DNA of 16,218 nucleotides from CAWBRT01 sp050015355 (GTDB taxonomy: Bacteria > Acidobacteriota > Terriglobia > Terriglobales > Acidobacteriaceae), in NCBI GenBank assembly GCA_050015355.1, contig JBEKBO010000104.1, positions 1-16,218 of the forward strand, written 5' to 3'. The notes under the pieces are model-generated. The model saw only the letters and a program-made list of their open reading frames with translations, did not search any database and was not told the DNA's origin. Below, in pieces: positions 7,164-14,876 of the stretch. A program made the position numbers and the translations under genes. Each line of letters opens with the position of its first letter. Within the stretch, counting starts at the first letter, position 1.

Positions 7164-8624
7164 TCAGCCATGCCGAATAGCGATGGTTTTGATTTGCGTA
7201 AAACTGCGTAAGCCCTCCAGTGCTTTTTCTCGGCCAAAGCCCGAGTGCTTCATGCCTCCGAACGGCAACTCTACGCCGCCGCCGGCGCCGTAGTTGTTGA
7301 TGAAGACTTGTCCGGCGGCAATGCGGCGCGCCATGCGCAGTTGCCGGCCGCCGTCGCGTGTCCAAACCGCGGCGACCAAGCCGTACCGCGAGTTGTTGGC
7401 CAGGCGGATTGCATCCTCTTCGGTTTCGAAGGCGAAAGCGGCGAGCACCGGCCCAAAGGCTTCCTGCTGCGCCACCGTATGCTCCACGGGCACATCGGCG
7501 ACAAGGATTGGCGGGAAGTAATAGCCGCCGCTGGGGGCATCGGAGACGACCTCGCCCTTGGCGACAACGGTGATCCCGTCGGCGACGGCCCTGTCCACCA
7601 TGCGCGTAACGCGCTCGAACTGTTTGCGGTTGATCAACGGCCCGCAGTCAAGGCCACGCATTCCCGGGCCGGTGTTGAGCCGCGAGAAAACCTCCGCCAA
7701 GCGCGACATAGTGTTGTCGTAGATCGAGCGCTCGATCAAAACCCGGCTGCCTGCCGAGCACGTCTGACCGGCATTCTGAATGATGGCGTTCACGATCATC
7801 GGCAGCGCTTGGTCCAGATCCGCATCGGCAAATACGACCTGTGGCGACTTGCCACCCAGCTCAAGCGTAACCGGCACGTGGTTGCTCGCCGCCATCTGCG
7901 TTACCAGAGTGCCAACCTCCGGCGATCCGGTAAACGAAAGATGACTGATACCCGGATGCGAGGCCAGCGCCGCACCGGCTTCCGTCCCGAGACCCGTGAC
8001 AATGTTGAGCACTCCGGCAGGCAGTCCCGCCTCACTGGCCAGCTCGGCCAGGCGGATCGGCGCCAGACATGCGTCTTCGGCGGGCTTAAGCACGCAGCAA
8101 TTGCCTGCGGCCAGTGAGCCGCCTATCGTGCGCCCAAAAACCTGCGAGGGATAATTCCAGGGAATGATGTGCCCGGTGACTCCGAACGGCTCGCGTATGG
8201 AGAGCGCGAGGTAGCCCTCGGTGAACGGAATGGTCTCGCCGTGCACTTTGTCGGTGGCGCCTCCGTAGAACTCGAAATACCGGGCGCAGGCCGTGATGTC
8301 ATTCTTCGCCTGCTGAATCGGCTTGCCGGTGTCGTGGCATTCCAGGGTTGAAAGTTCCTCGTGATGCTCGATGATCAGCCGCGAAAGGCGGGTGAGAATG
8401 CGGCCACGCTCCACGGCCGAAGTGCGGCTCCATACGGCATCGAACGCCTGCCGGGCCGCCGCCACCGCCTCATTGACGTCCTGATGCGAGCCTTCGGCAA
8501 TGGCCGTGAACGGCTGCCCGTCGCTGGGATCGATCACCGGGAGAACGCCGCCCCCCGCTGCGGGCCGCCATTGGCCACCAATCAGGTTCCCTTTCGCTCC
8601 CTTGACTGTCACTGTCTGCTGCAT
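7164..8624 (-). CDS. NAD(P)-dependent aldehyde dehydrogenase
   Basis: A full-length, 486-residue member of the aldehyde dehydrogenase superfamily, resembling betaine/aminobutyraldehyde-type enzymes. It has the active-site Asn in IPWNYPS (Asn157), the cofactor Lys in CCVLKPAE (Lys180), FTGSPEVG (231-238), the general base in TLELGGKSP (Glu255), the nucleophile in NAGQTCSAGSR (Cys289), and EAFGPV with Glu388. The C-terminus has the typical GVELPFGGMKHSGFGRE. It should oxidise an aldehyde to the carboxylic acid in the cytoplasm; the substrate is not known. The start at 8624 is chosen because GGAG lies six bases upstream and the product then aligns with the family N-terminus. Upstream in-frame Met codons (8636, 8666) are less well placed. 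It is the first gene of a probable two-gene operon with the SDR. Confidence 0.92.
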   Translation of the reverse strand: MQQTVTVKGAKGNLIGGQWRPAAGGGVLPVIDPSDGQPFTAIAEGSHQDVNEAVAAARQAFDAVWSRTSAVERGRILTRLSRLIIEHHEELSTLECHDTGKPIQQAKNDITACARYFEFYGGATDKVHGETIPFTEGYLALSIREPFGVTGHIIPWNYPSQVFGRTIGGSLAAGNCCVLKPAEDACLAPIRLAELASEAGLPAGVLNIVTGLGTEAGAALASHPGISHLSFTGSPEVGTLVTQMAASNHVPVTLELGGKSPQVVFADADLDQALPMIVNAIIQNAGQTCSAGSRVLIERSIYDNTMSRLAEVFSRLNTGPGMRGLDCGPLINRKQFERVTRMVDRAVADGITVVAKGEVVSDAPSGGYYFPPILVADVPVEHTVAQQEAFGPVLAAFAFETEEDAIRLANNSRYGLVAAVWTRDGGRQLRMARRIAAGQVFINNYGAGGGVELPFGGMKHSGFGREKALEGLRSFTQIKTIAIRHG

Positions 8625-9372
8625 AATCCGCTCCATGCCCCGGGACCGCAACGAACGACTCAACAAGCCGCACCCATGGAATTGCTAAGCCGGCGCTACG
8701 TACCCCGAGTCGAATTCAAGATGATTTACCTTATAGACCCCAAGGTGGGGGATTTTCGCAGAGAACGCTTCCGGGAACAACGGAATTCTGCGCCCTTGCT
8801 TCGCGGGCGCTCATTTTCGGTTAGACCAGTTTCGCGAAAGGTATCTCCCCTGAAGCAGCCGCGCGGTCAGCCCGGCCGTGATAGCTCCGAGATATACCAA
8901 CGAAGAAGCTGGGCCCTAGCAGCTCTACCTTTGATTGAAGCAGTAGCCACTGATCGGACTGATCGGCATCGCTCACTGGGTTCTGAGCTGCTACCTGCCC
9001 TCCGCGTGGTCACCTTGCTGGGTAAGCTGACGAAAAGCGTCGAGCAGCTGCCGGGCGACGAGGATGACCTGATCGAGGAGATGCTCGCCAGTCCATTGGC
9101 TGGGAAGTTTGTCGCGGAATACCGTCTGAACCAGCCTCCAGCCACGGCTTAAATAAGTGAGACAATGCCTGAAGACACCAGTGGCCGATGAACATGCCCG
9201 TGTCAGGACGGACTTTGATTGGCTTAAGGCGCATAGGCAACACTTGGCCGCTGCCGAGGCTTCTCTGGACAGGGCAGTGGCCACCTTGGCCGGTGTAGCA
9301 GGTGGAAGCACTGTGGCCAATCACTAACCGCGAGTTTGTGGCCGCCGATCGGTGTGATCGGGGGAGGATCTC
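8625..9372. other. Long intergenic stretch with unidentified coding-like fragments
   Basis: About 750 bases between two divergently transcribed enzymes, with no family I recognise. The 5' control regions of both neighbours must lie here. On the plus strand, the end of a frame finishing at TAA 9150-9152 reads LTKSVEQLPGDEDDLIEEML and then ASPLAGKFVAEYR, with G/C-rich third positions. Immediately after it a separate 56-codon frame (9157-9327) reads VADEHARVRTDFDWLKAHRQ and ends STVANH. Both look more like decayed coding sequence than random DNA, but the opposite strand also has open frames here, and I cannot name either. A short inverted repeat (GCGCCC at 8790-8795 and GGGCGC at 8805-8810, followed by TCATTTT) could be a weak terminator. 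Confidence 0.4.
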
Positions 9373-10353
9373 ATGCATGCAGCTTTCTATTCGGAACAGG
9401 GTCCGGCGCGCGACGTGCTGCGGGTCGGTCATCAGCCTACGCCAGAGCCTGGTCCTGGGGAGGTCAGGGTCAGGCTTCGAGCCTCCGGAGTCAATCCGTC
9501 GGACTGGAAGGTGCGCCGCGGCGGTTTCGGACGTCCCCTGATGGCGCCGCTGATCATTCCGCACAGCGACGGCGCAGGCGATATTGACGCCGTCGGTGCG
9601 GGCGTTCCAGACCGCGTTGGCGAGCGCGTGTGGGTTTGGAATGGACAATGGAAGCGCCCCTTTGGCACTGCGGCGGAATACATCGTTCTGCCGGCCGCGC
9701 AGGCAGTCCATCTGCCCGACAACGTCGACTACGCCGTCGGCGCCTGTCTCGGCATTCCGGCGCTGACAGCGATTCAGGCCATTCGCCTGGCTCAGGTCGG
9801 GCCAGGTGCAACGGTGCTGGTTGCCGGAGGTGCGGGCTCCGTAGGACATTACGCCATCCAGCTTGCCAAGCTGCGTGGCGCACGCGTAATCACCACGATC
9901 AGCAACGACGCCAAGGCCGCACACGCGCGCTCCGCCGAAGCGGACGAGGTGATCAACTATCGCACAGAGGATGTTGGCGAGCGCGTCAGAACGCTGACGA
10001 GTGGTCGCGGTGTCGATGCGGTGATTGAAGTGGATCTCAGCCGTAATGCCAGGTTTTATCCGGCAGTTCTGCGCCCGTATGCGACGGTGGTAATTTACGG
10101 CATGTCGGCGAACGAATCGACGCTGCCCAGCCTCTGGCTGATGCAGAACAGCGTCACGCTCCGTTTATTTCTCGTATACGAACTTACCGCGGCCGATCGT
10201 GCGGCGGGGATCGCGGAGGTGAATGACTTGCTGAAGCAAGGCCGCCTTGTCCACACCATCGCCCGGCGCCTGCCGCTGGAGAGCATCGCCGAAGCTCACG
10301 ACATCGTTGAGCGGGGTGATGTTATCGGCAATGTGGTGCTCGATGTTGCCTGA
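9373..10353 (+). CDS. NADPH:quinone oxidoreductase-like MDR protein (zinc-free)
   Basis: A 326-residue medium-chain dehydrogenase/reductase. The GroES-like N-terminal domain carries PGPGEVRVRLRASGVNPSDWKVR (26-48) and HSDGAGDIDAVGAGV. The Rossmann domain has TVLVAGGAGSVGHYAIQLAK (147-166), with the GGAGSVG cofactor loop at 152-158. The cysteine cluster of zinc-binding alcohol dehydrogenases is absent, so this belongs to the QOR branch that reduces quinones or activated alkenes with NADPH. VNPSDWKVR with DLSRNARFYPAVLRP also suits this subgroup. The start ATG has an excellent GGGGGAGG seven bases upstream. It is the only intact plus-strand gene in the central part of the window and has no operon partner; a possible LysE-type stub follows it. 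Confidence 0.88.
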   Translation: MHAAFYSEQGPARDVLRVGHQPTPEPGPGEVRVRLRASGVNPSDWKVRRGGFGRPLMAPLIIPHSDGAGDIDAVGAGVPDRVGERVWVWNGQWKRPFGTAAEYIVLPAAQAVHLPDNVDYAVGACLGIPALTAIQAIRLAQVGPGATVLVAGGAGSVGHYAIQLAKLRGARVITTISNDAKAAHARSAEADEVINYRTEDVGERVRTLTSGRGVDAVIEVDLSRNARFYPAVLRPYATVVIYGMSANESTLPSLWLMQNSVTLRLFLVYELTAADRAAGIAEVNDLLKQGRLVHTIARRLPLESIAEAHDIVERGDVIGNVVLDVA

Positions 10354-10447
10354 GCTGGCGGTCCCCATACAACCGGCAGCGAACAAGCGAAACCGGTACT
10401 GAAGCACTGGACGCACAGTTGCACCACTGCGCAATCTAGTACGGGCC

Positions 10448-10555
10448 ATGCGTATCTCCGGCATTTATCTGGCAATCTTGCTGCCCGGGCCAAATCTTTA
10501 CTTCGGGCGGAGCGTCTGCTGTCATTACGGTCTTAGAGTTGGTCTTTTGGTGAGA
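10448..10555 (+). pseudogene. N-terminal stub of a LysE/RhtB-family exporter
   Basis: A short plus-strand frame reads MRISGIYLAILLPGPNLYFG followed by RSVCCHYGLRVGLLV. LysE/RhtB amino-acid exporters open with a hydrophobic helix ending in PGPN, and exactly eleven residues later have a G-x-R-x-G-L segment. Both the motif and the spacing are kept here. After GLRVGLLV the frame turns into polar, non-membrane sequence and then runs antisense into the MFS gene, so the remaining five helices of a roughly 205-residue protein are missing. The helix is also shorter than usual at the N-terminus. The end coordinate is approximate. No ribosome binding site is evident. It lies about 95 bases after the quinone oxidoreductase gene on the same strand. 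Confidence 0.42.
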
Positions 10556-10674
10556 GCGGCGTCCACAAGCTGGCTGATCGGCATCGGTCAAAGGAGGCGG
10601 TCAGCTTCAGCGCCGACGGGCTGCGCTCCGTGCAGCTCTGCGCGCGATTCCTCAAGCTTGAAACTCAAATGGGT

Positions 10675-11994
10675 TCACTTTCCCGCACTGGCCCGCGCCG
10701 CCATCGCCATCGCCTTCGGCCGGCTGCGGCTGATCAGCACGATGGAGATACTGGCCACGGTCGCCAGCAATGTCAACGGCAAAAGCGCAAGCGGGAAGCT
10801 GCCCGTGGCATCCCGGATCACCCCTAGTAGCGAAGTAGCGGCGAAAGTCGCGATGTGGGCGACGGTATTGATCTGGGCAATGCCAGCGGCTGCCGTGTCC
10901 TTTGACAGCCAGTCGGTCGAGAGCGCCCAGAAGGGTCCTTTGATGGCATAGTTGCCGATTAGCGTGAGGCTCAACAGCACCATGGTCACAACTAGTGAGC
11001 GGGTGAGCAGGGTTGAGCCAAGGCTAACGGCACAGAGCGCCATCGGCAGCGCCGTATTCCAGACGCGCTCGCCCGAGCGGTCGGAGCGGCGTCCCCACAG
11101 GATCATCGCCACCGAGGCCAAGCCAAAGGGAATTGAGTTCAGCAGGCCGGTCTGGATGTTACTCGTGCCGAAAGATTTGATGATCTGCGGCTGCCACAGC
11201 GAGAGCACATTGCTGATGGCCGAGCTGCCGCCGTAGACGATCGCCAGCACCAGCACATACTTGTTGGTCAAAACCTTCCACAGCGGCATGTGCGCGACGG
11301 CCTTGACCTGGTGGTGCTCGGATTCCAGGCGCTGAATCAGCCATTGGCGTTGCTCGCCGTTCAGCCACTTGGCGTCGGCCGGGCGGTTGGGCAGCCAGAA
11401 GAGCGTTAAAAGCCCAAAGAGCACCGCGGGGACAGCCTCCAGGATGAACAGCCACTGCCAGCCTTGCAGCCCCAACCCTCTGGTAGAGAGCAGCGCCGCC
11501 GAGATCGGCGAGCCGAGGAAGCTGGACATCGGGATGGCCATCATGAAGATGGCCACGATGCGCCCGCGATACTCGGCCGGGAACCAATAGGTCAGGTAAA
11601 GGATAGCGCCAGGAAAAAACCCGGCTTCGGCGGCGCCGAGCAGAAAGCGTGTGAGATAGAACGAGTATGGGCCGACGATGAACGCCATGCAGCCCGAGAT
11701 CATGCCCCAGGTAATCATGATGCGAGCGATCCAGATTCGCGCCCCGAACTTTTCCAGCGCCAGGTTGCTGGGGATCTCACAAAAGATATAGGAGATGAAG
11801 AAGAGCCCGCCACCGATGCCGAAGACCGCATGCGAAAGGCCGATGGCTTTGTTCATCTGTAAGGCGGCGAAGCCTGCATTCACGCGGTCGAGGAATGCGA
11901 GGAAGTAGCAGATCATCAGGAACGGCACGAGCCGAAACGATACTCGTCGCATGGTTGCTGCTTCTATGGCGCTTCGCGGTTCGCTTGAAGCCAT
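10675..11994 (-). CDS. MFS transporter, ACS family (organic/sugar-acid uptake)
   Basis: A 439-residue MFS porter of the anion:cation symporter family (relatives of ExuT, GudP, DgoT, tartrate and phthalate transporters). The signature in helix 1 is FLAFLDRVNAGFAALQMNKAIGLS (about 31-54), followed by FGIGGGLFFISYIFCEIPSN (58-77). About twelve hydrophobic segments follow, with WFPAEYRGRIVAIFM in the first half. Such porters bring small carboxylates into the cytoplasm with protons. The start at 11994 is supported by GAGGGG seven bases upstream; the open frame continues to 12078 but without conserved sequence. It has no adjacent enzyme gene on its strand in range, yet its substrate class fits the acid-metabolising cluster at the left of the window. 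Confidence 0.9.
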   Translation of the reverse strand: MASSEPRSAIEAATMRRVSFRLVPFLMICYFLAFLDRVNAGFAALQMNKAIGLSHAVFGIGGGLFFISYIFCEIPSNLALEKFGARIWIARIMITWGMISGCMAFIVGPYSFYLTRFLLGAAEAGFFPGAILYLTYWFPAEYRGRIVAIFMMAIPMSSFLGSPISAALLSTRGLGLQGWQWLFILEAVPAVLFGLLTLFWLPNRPADAKWLNGEQRQWLIQRLESEHHQVKAVAHMPLWKVLTNKYVLVLAIVYGGSSAISNVLSLWQPQIIKSFGTSNIQTGLLNSIPFGLASVAMILWGRRSDRSGERVWNTALPMALCAVSLGSTLLTRSLVVTMVLLSLTLIGNYAIKGPFWALSTDWLSKDTAAAGIAQINTVAHIATFAATSLLGVIRDATGSFPLALLPLTLLATVASISIVLISRSRPKAMAMAARASAGK

Positions 11995-12068
11995 GGGTGC
12001 CCCCTCGTTGGTGAACAGAACCTTTTGTCGGGGGGGATAGTACTCCGTTCTATGCATCTCAGCAATAA

Positions 12069-12182
12069 AGTTCCTCATTCGCAGGTGATCAGCGCAAGTC
12101 GATTGCGGAACGCTATAGCAGTCGGCAGGAATACCTCAACCGCTACCAGCAGGCGATCAGTGGATTGGTGCAGGAGCGGTGA
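12069..12182 (+). pseudogene. C-terminal stub, probably of an alpha/beta hydrolase (Abhydrolase_10 type)
   Basis: A plus-strand frame between an in-frame TAA (12066-12068) and TGA (12180-12182) reads DQRKSIAERYSSRQEYLNRY followed by QQAISGLVQER. The pattern D-x-R-x-S-I-x-E-R-Y-x-S-R-x-x-Y-L closely resembles the C-terminal helical segment of proteins annotated as 'alpha/beta hydrolase domain-containing' (Abhydrolase_10), which end in 'DPR.SIAERYGSR..YLA.VR.AA..LV'. The rest of such proteins (several hundred residues including the serine nucleophile) is missing. This identification is from memory of the motif and needs a profile search. The stub lies between the start of the MFS gene and the terminator hairpin, consistent with a deleted convergent gene. 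Confidence 0.45.
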
Positions 12183-12215
12183 GCAGGAGTGGGATGTGGC
12201 AACAAAGTAGTTGCT

Positions 12216-12247
12216 GAAGCCCGGCCGGTCAACAACGGCCGGGCTTC
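12216..12247. terminator. Perfect 12-bp hairpin, probable bidirectional terminator
   Basis: GAAGCCCGGCCG (12216-12227) pairs perfectly with CGGCCGGGCTTC (12236-12247) around an 8-base loop. It lies 43 bases beyond the stop of the acylase gene on the minus strand and 34 bases beyond the stop of the hydrolase stub on the plus strand, in the right place to end both transcripts. The T tracts on either side are weak (TTCTTC is in part of the stem on the plus side; AGCAACTACTTTGTT on the minus side). Confidence 0.6.
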
Positions 12248-12289
12248 TTCGAACGGACGAACTCCGTGATAATGCGTCCTGCGGGCCCC

Positions 12290-14725
12290 TTACTGCAGCG
12301 GTACAAGCTTGATCGTCTTCTCCGTCTCCTTCTCCACCGCCTTGCGGGTATAGAGCAGCGGAAAGTACTGCCCGTTGCGCCACATCGGTGCCAAGTCGCG
12401 GTAGTGCGGACTGTCTGGATCGCCCGATTGGCCGGGATGGTTGATGACGCGAGAGTTATCCCAGGTTCCAACGTCGACCACGACCCGTACAGAGGGCCCA
12501 TTCATCTGCCGGAAATCGGTGTTGCGGTATTGGGAGTTATTCGGAACGTACTCACTGCCGTTCTTCTCGATCGGTCCGACGTTGATCTTCGCCCGCGTGG
12601 CTTCGTCAACAATTGCCGCAAAGGGGTGTTCGCTCAAGTTGTAGTGAAGCTTTCCCCACCTCCACTGTTTCGGATCGGAGCCCTGCAGCTTCTCCATATC
12701 CTCATAGCCCAAGCGCAGGCTTGTTAGCAGCACTTCATTTCGCTTCTGACCGGCGTTGTCGCCGAATAGCGTCTCTGGACGTTCCAGCGCGTCCAGCATG
12801 ACGGCCGTATCCGGGTTGACGAAGGAATCCGCGGCGGCCTTGTTCAGCACGGCGTACTTAAAGGCCTTTCCCAAATAGCGGCTGAACCAAACCTCGTGCA
12901 GCGCCGGCGCCGGCCCATCGGCGTCGAAGCTGGCGTTCCAGCCTTTGAGCACGTCGAGCGCGGACTGTGTCTTCGGGTCGTTGCTCGAGAGCGGCTGCAG
13001 GAGAGCTACCAGGCGACGCGCCGGAATAGAAACCTCGTCGTTCTGCAGGCGCATCGAATCCTCGATAGTCACCTTGTTCAGCTTCATCAACACTTCACTA
13101 ATCCGCTGGTGTCTCGAACCGTTTACCCATTCAAACCCGAGTTTCCGTTCCTTGTAGGGATAATCGGCCGGTATGTTCATTTCGTTCGAAGTCGTGATAT
13201 AGCCGGCCTTCGGGTTGTAGATACTCGGCAACTGTTCGCCGCTCCAACGCCCGGCCCACTCGAAGCGGCCATCCCCCGGAACCGGCATCAGACCGTCCCA
13301 GTTCGGACGGATCGGCGCCAGTCCGCCGGCCACCCATCCGATGTTGCCCTTTACATCGGCATAGACATGATTCAATCCAGGTGCGCCCCAGTTGCCGATC
13401 GTCTGTTTGAACTCCTGGAAGTTCTTGGCGCGGATATAGCGGATCGAGTTGTAGTAAGGGGCCGTGCCGGGTTCCAGCCACGCGCTCTTTACGGCAAAGG
13501 CGCGGTTCTTGTCTTTCTCGACGTAAATCACCGGTCCATGGCGCGTGAACTTCAGATCAACTGGCACCACTTGCTGTCCCTTGACTTTGATTTCCTCGCG
13601 TACTACACGGACAGGTTCCCACTGGCCCTGGTACTTGTACTGCTCCGGGTTGGCGGAATTGAGTTCGTACACATAAAGGTCCTCTTGGTCGATGTAGAAA
13701 CGCGTATAGCCGAACGCAATCCAGTTGTTGTGTCCGAGCGAGATGCCCGGAAGCGCCGGTTCGTTGGCGCCAATCGCGTGCAGCGTCGGAGCATCCAGGT
13801 GCGAAATATAGCGCAAGCTGGGCTCTCCGTAAGCGCGGTGCGGGTCGTTGGCCATGACCGCGCGTCCCGTTGCCGACTTGCCTAGCGCGATCACCCAGTT
13901 GTTGCTTCCCTCGATTCTGTCGTTCGGCACGACCTCGAGGGCCAGCTCAGCGATACCAGTATTCGCCGCCTTTAATGCGTTTGGCGTAAGCCGCACGTCC
14001 TGAGTCGCCAGTGTAAACGCCTTCAAAACGTCGGCTGGCAAGCAGGGATCCAACCCCGGCGGCACCTGTGTCTGCCATTCCGGTTGCAATCTGTAACGGA
14101 TCTGGTCGGTTTTGATATCGGAGGCACAGACCACCTTCGATCGCGCCACCTCATAATTGAGGTTCCCCGTCAGGCCGTGGGTGCGAATCCGCACCACGTC
14201 TTCCGACACCCACTTTGCCGGCTTGTAATTCAGTTTTTGGAACTCATACGGCATTCGTTCCGGATGCTGCCCTAGCCAGTCGATATAGGCATTGATGCCG
14301 GCGACGAAGTACTTGGCGATCTGCTCTGAGTCCGGACTGTAGGCGGCCCATTCCTTCTGCATATCACCGCGGTAGAGGAACAGGCGCGTCGCCTTGTCCT
14401 GCTCGATGAACGTCGGTCCGAAGATCTCCGATAGCTGCCCCAGGCCCCGGCGCCGCCAGAGATCGATCTGAAAGAGCCGGTCGCGGGCAGCATTGAACCC
14501 TTGGGCGAAGAATAGGTCGGGTTCGTTCTTGGCGTAGATGTGTGGTACGCCCCAACGGTCGATCAGGATTTCGGCCGGCTGCAGTAGACCTTTTATGGCG
14601 ATCGTTTCCGCCGCCTGCTTGGGCGCGGCCTGCGCCGGAGCAAGAATGGCCGTGAATGACAGCATCAACAATGCAAAGCATGTCAGTGGCAGATGCTTTC
14701 CAAATGCTGGTTTACGTTTATGCAT
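12290..14725 (-). CDS. Exported penicillin acylase family Ntn hydrolase
   Basis: An 811-residue precursor. Residues 1-33 form a Sec signal peptide (HKRK, hydrophobic LPLTCFALLMLSFTAILA, cleavage near AQA-AP), so the enzyme acts in the periplasm or outside. The alpha-chain region has ILIDRWGVPHIYAKNEPDLFFAQGF and RDRLFQIDLWRRRGLGQLSE. The autoproteolytic site is IEG-SNNW: Ser274 would become the N-terminal nucleophile of the beta chain. His296 falls at beta-chain position 23 (NDPHRAYGEPSL), as in cephalosporin- and homoserine-lactone-type acylases, whereas E. coli penicillin G acylase has Gln there. Asn514 in TTSNEMN sits 240 residues after Ser274, matching the oxyanion Asn241 of E. coli penicillin G acylase. 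Length and both chains appear complete. Substrates in this family range from beta-lactam side chains to N-acyl homoserine lactones and other N-acyl amines, so the actual one is unknown. ATG 14725 has AGGAG six bases upstream. The nearby alanine regulator may be coincidental. Confidence 0.92.
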   Translation of the reverse strand: MHKRKPAFGKHLPLTCFALLMLSFTAILAPAQAAPKQAAETIAIKGLLQPAEILIDRWGVPHIYAKNEPDLFFAQGFNAARDRLFQIDLWRRRGLGQLSEIFGPTFIEQDKATRLFLYRGDMQKEWAAYSPDSEQIAKYFVAGINAYIDWLGQHPERMPYEFQKLNYKPAKWVSEDVVRIRTHGLTGNLNYEVARSKVVCASDIKTDQIRYRLQPEWQTQVPPGLDPCLPADVLKAFTLATQDVRLTPNALKAANTGIAELALEVVPNDRIEGSNNWVIALGKSATGRAVMANDPHRAYGEPSLRYISHLDAPTLHAIGANEPALPGISLGHNNWIAFGYTRFYIDQEDLYVYELNSANPEQYKYQGQWEPVRVVREEIKVKGQQVVPVDLKFTRHGPVIYVEKDKNRAFAVKSAWLEPGTAPYYNSIRYIRAKNFQEFKQTIGNWGAPGLNHVYADVKGNIGWVAGGLAPIRPNWDGLMPVPGDGRFEWAGRWSGEQLPSIYNPKAGYITTSNEMNIPADYPYKERKLGFEWVNGSRHQRISEVLMKLNKVTIEDSMRLQNDEVSIPARRLVALLQPLSSNDPKTQSALDVLKGWNASFDADGPAPALHEVWFSRYLGKAFKYAVLNKAAADSFVNPDTAVMLDALERPETLFGDNAGQKRNEVLLTSLRLGYEDMEKLQGSDPKQWRWGKLHYNLSEHPFAAIVDEATRAKINVGPIEKNGSEYVPNNSQYRNTDFRQMNGPSVRVVVDVGTWDNSRVINHPGQSGDPDSPHYRDLAPMWRNGQYFPLLYTRKAVEKETEKTIKLVPLQ

Positions 14726-14806
14726 GGCTTCTCCTCAGCTTGCTCCAACGCACGCAAAAGACACTCAGTTGGACGCCTGTGCGCAGAGACTTTCAGCGGA
14801 GGCAGA

Positions 14807-14836
14807 ATAGTAGCGAGGAGAGGGATGGAACGTCAA
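14807..14836 (-). promoter_or_regulatory. Sigma70-like promoter for the acylase gene
   Basis: On the minus strand TTGACG (14836-14831) is followed after 18 bases by TACTAT (14812-14807), matching five of six positions of the -35 consensus and four of six of the -10. Transcription would start near 14800, leaving a leader of about 75 bases ahead of the ATG at 14725. It lies in the 151-base gap after the Lrp-type gene on the same strand, so the acylase can be expressed independently of the regulator. Confidence 0.55.
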
Positions 14837-14876
14837 TCGAGATCTGCTGGCAAGGCATGTGCTGCGGAGTTTCAGA

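Noticed and set aside
7245..8117. 290-codon plus-strand open frame opposite the aldehyde dehydrogenase
   Set aside because: Antisense to a well-supported enzyme gene; His/Arg/Gly-rich product typical of a shadow frame.
8790..8810. Six-base inverted repeat followed by TCATTTT as a terminator
   Set aside because: No gene ends just upstream on either strand, and the stem is short; mentioned only as part of the gap description.
9010..9924. 304-codon minus-strand open frame
   Set aside because: More than half of it is antisense to the quinone oxidoreductase gene; composition is Arg/Pro-rich and no family is recognisable.
12896..13885. 329-codon plus-strand open frame opposite the acylase gene
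   Set aside because: It is wholly antisense to a gene with clear family motifs; long antisense frames are expected in GC-rich coding DNA, and the product has no recognisable motif.
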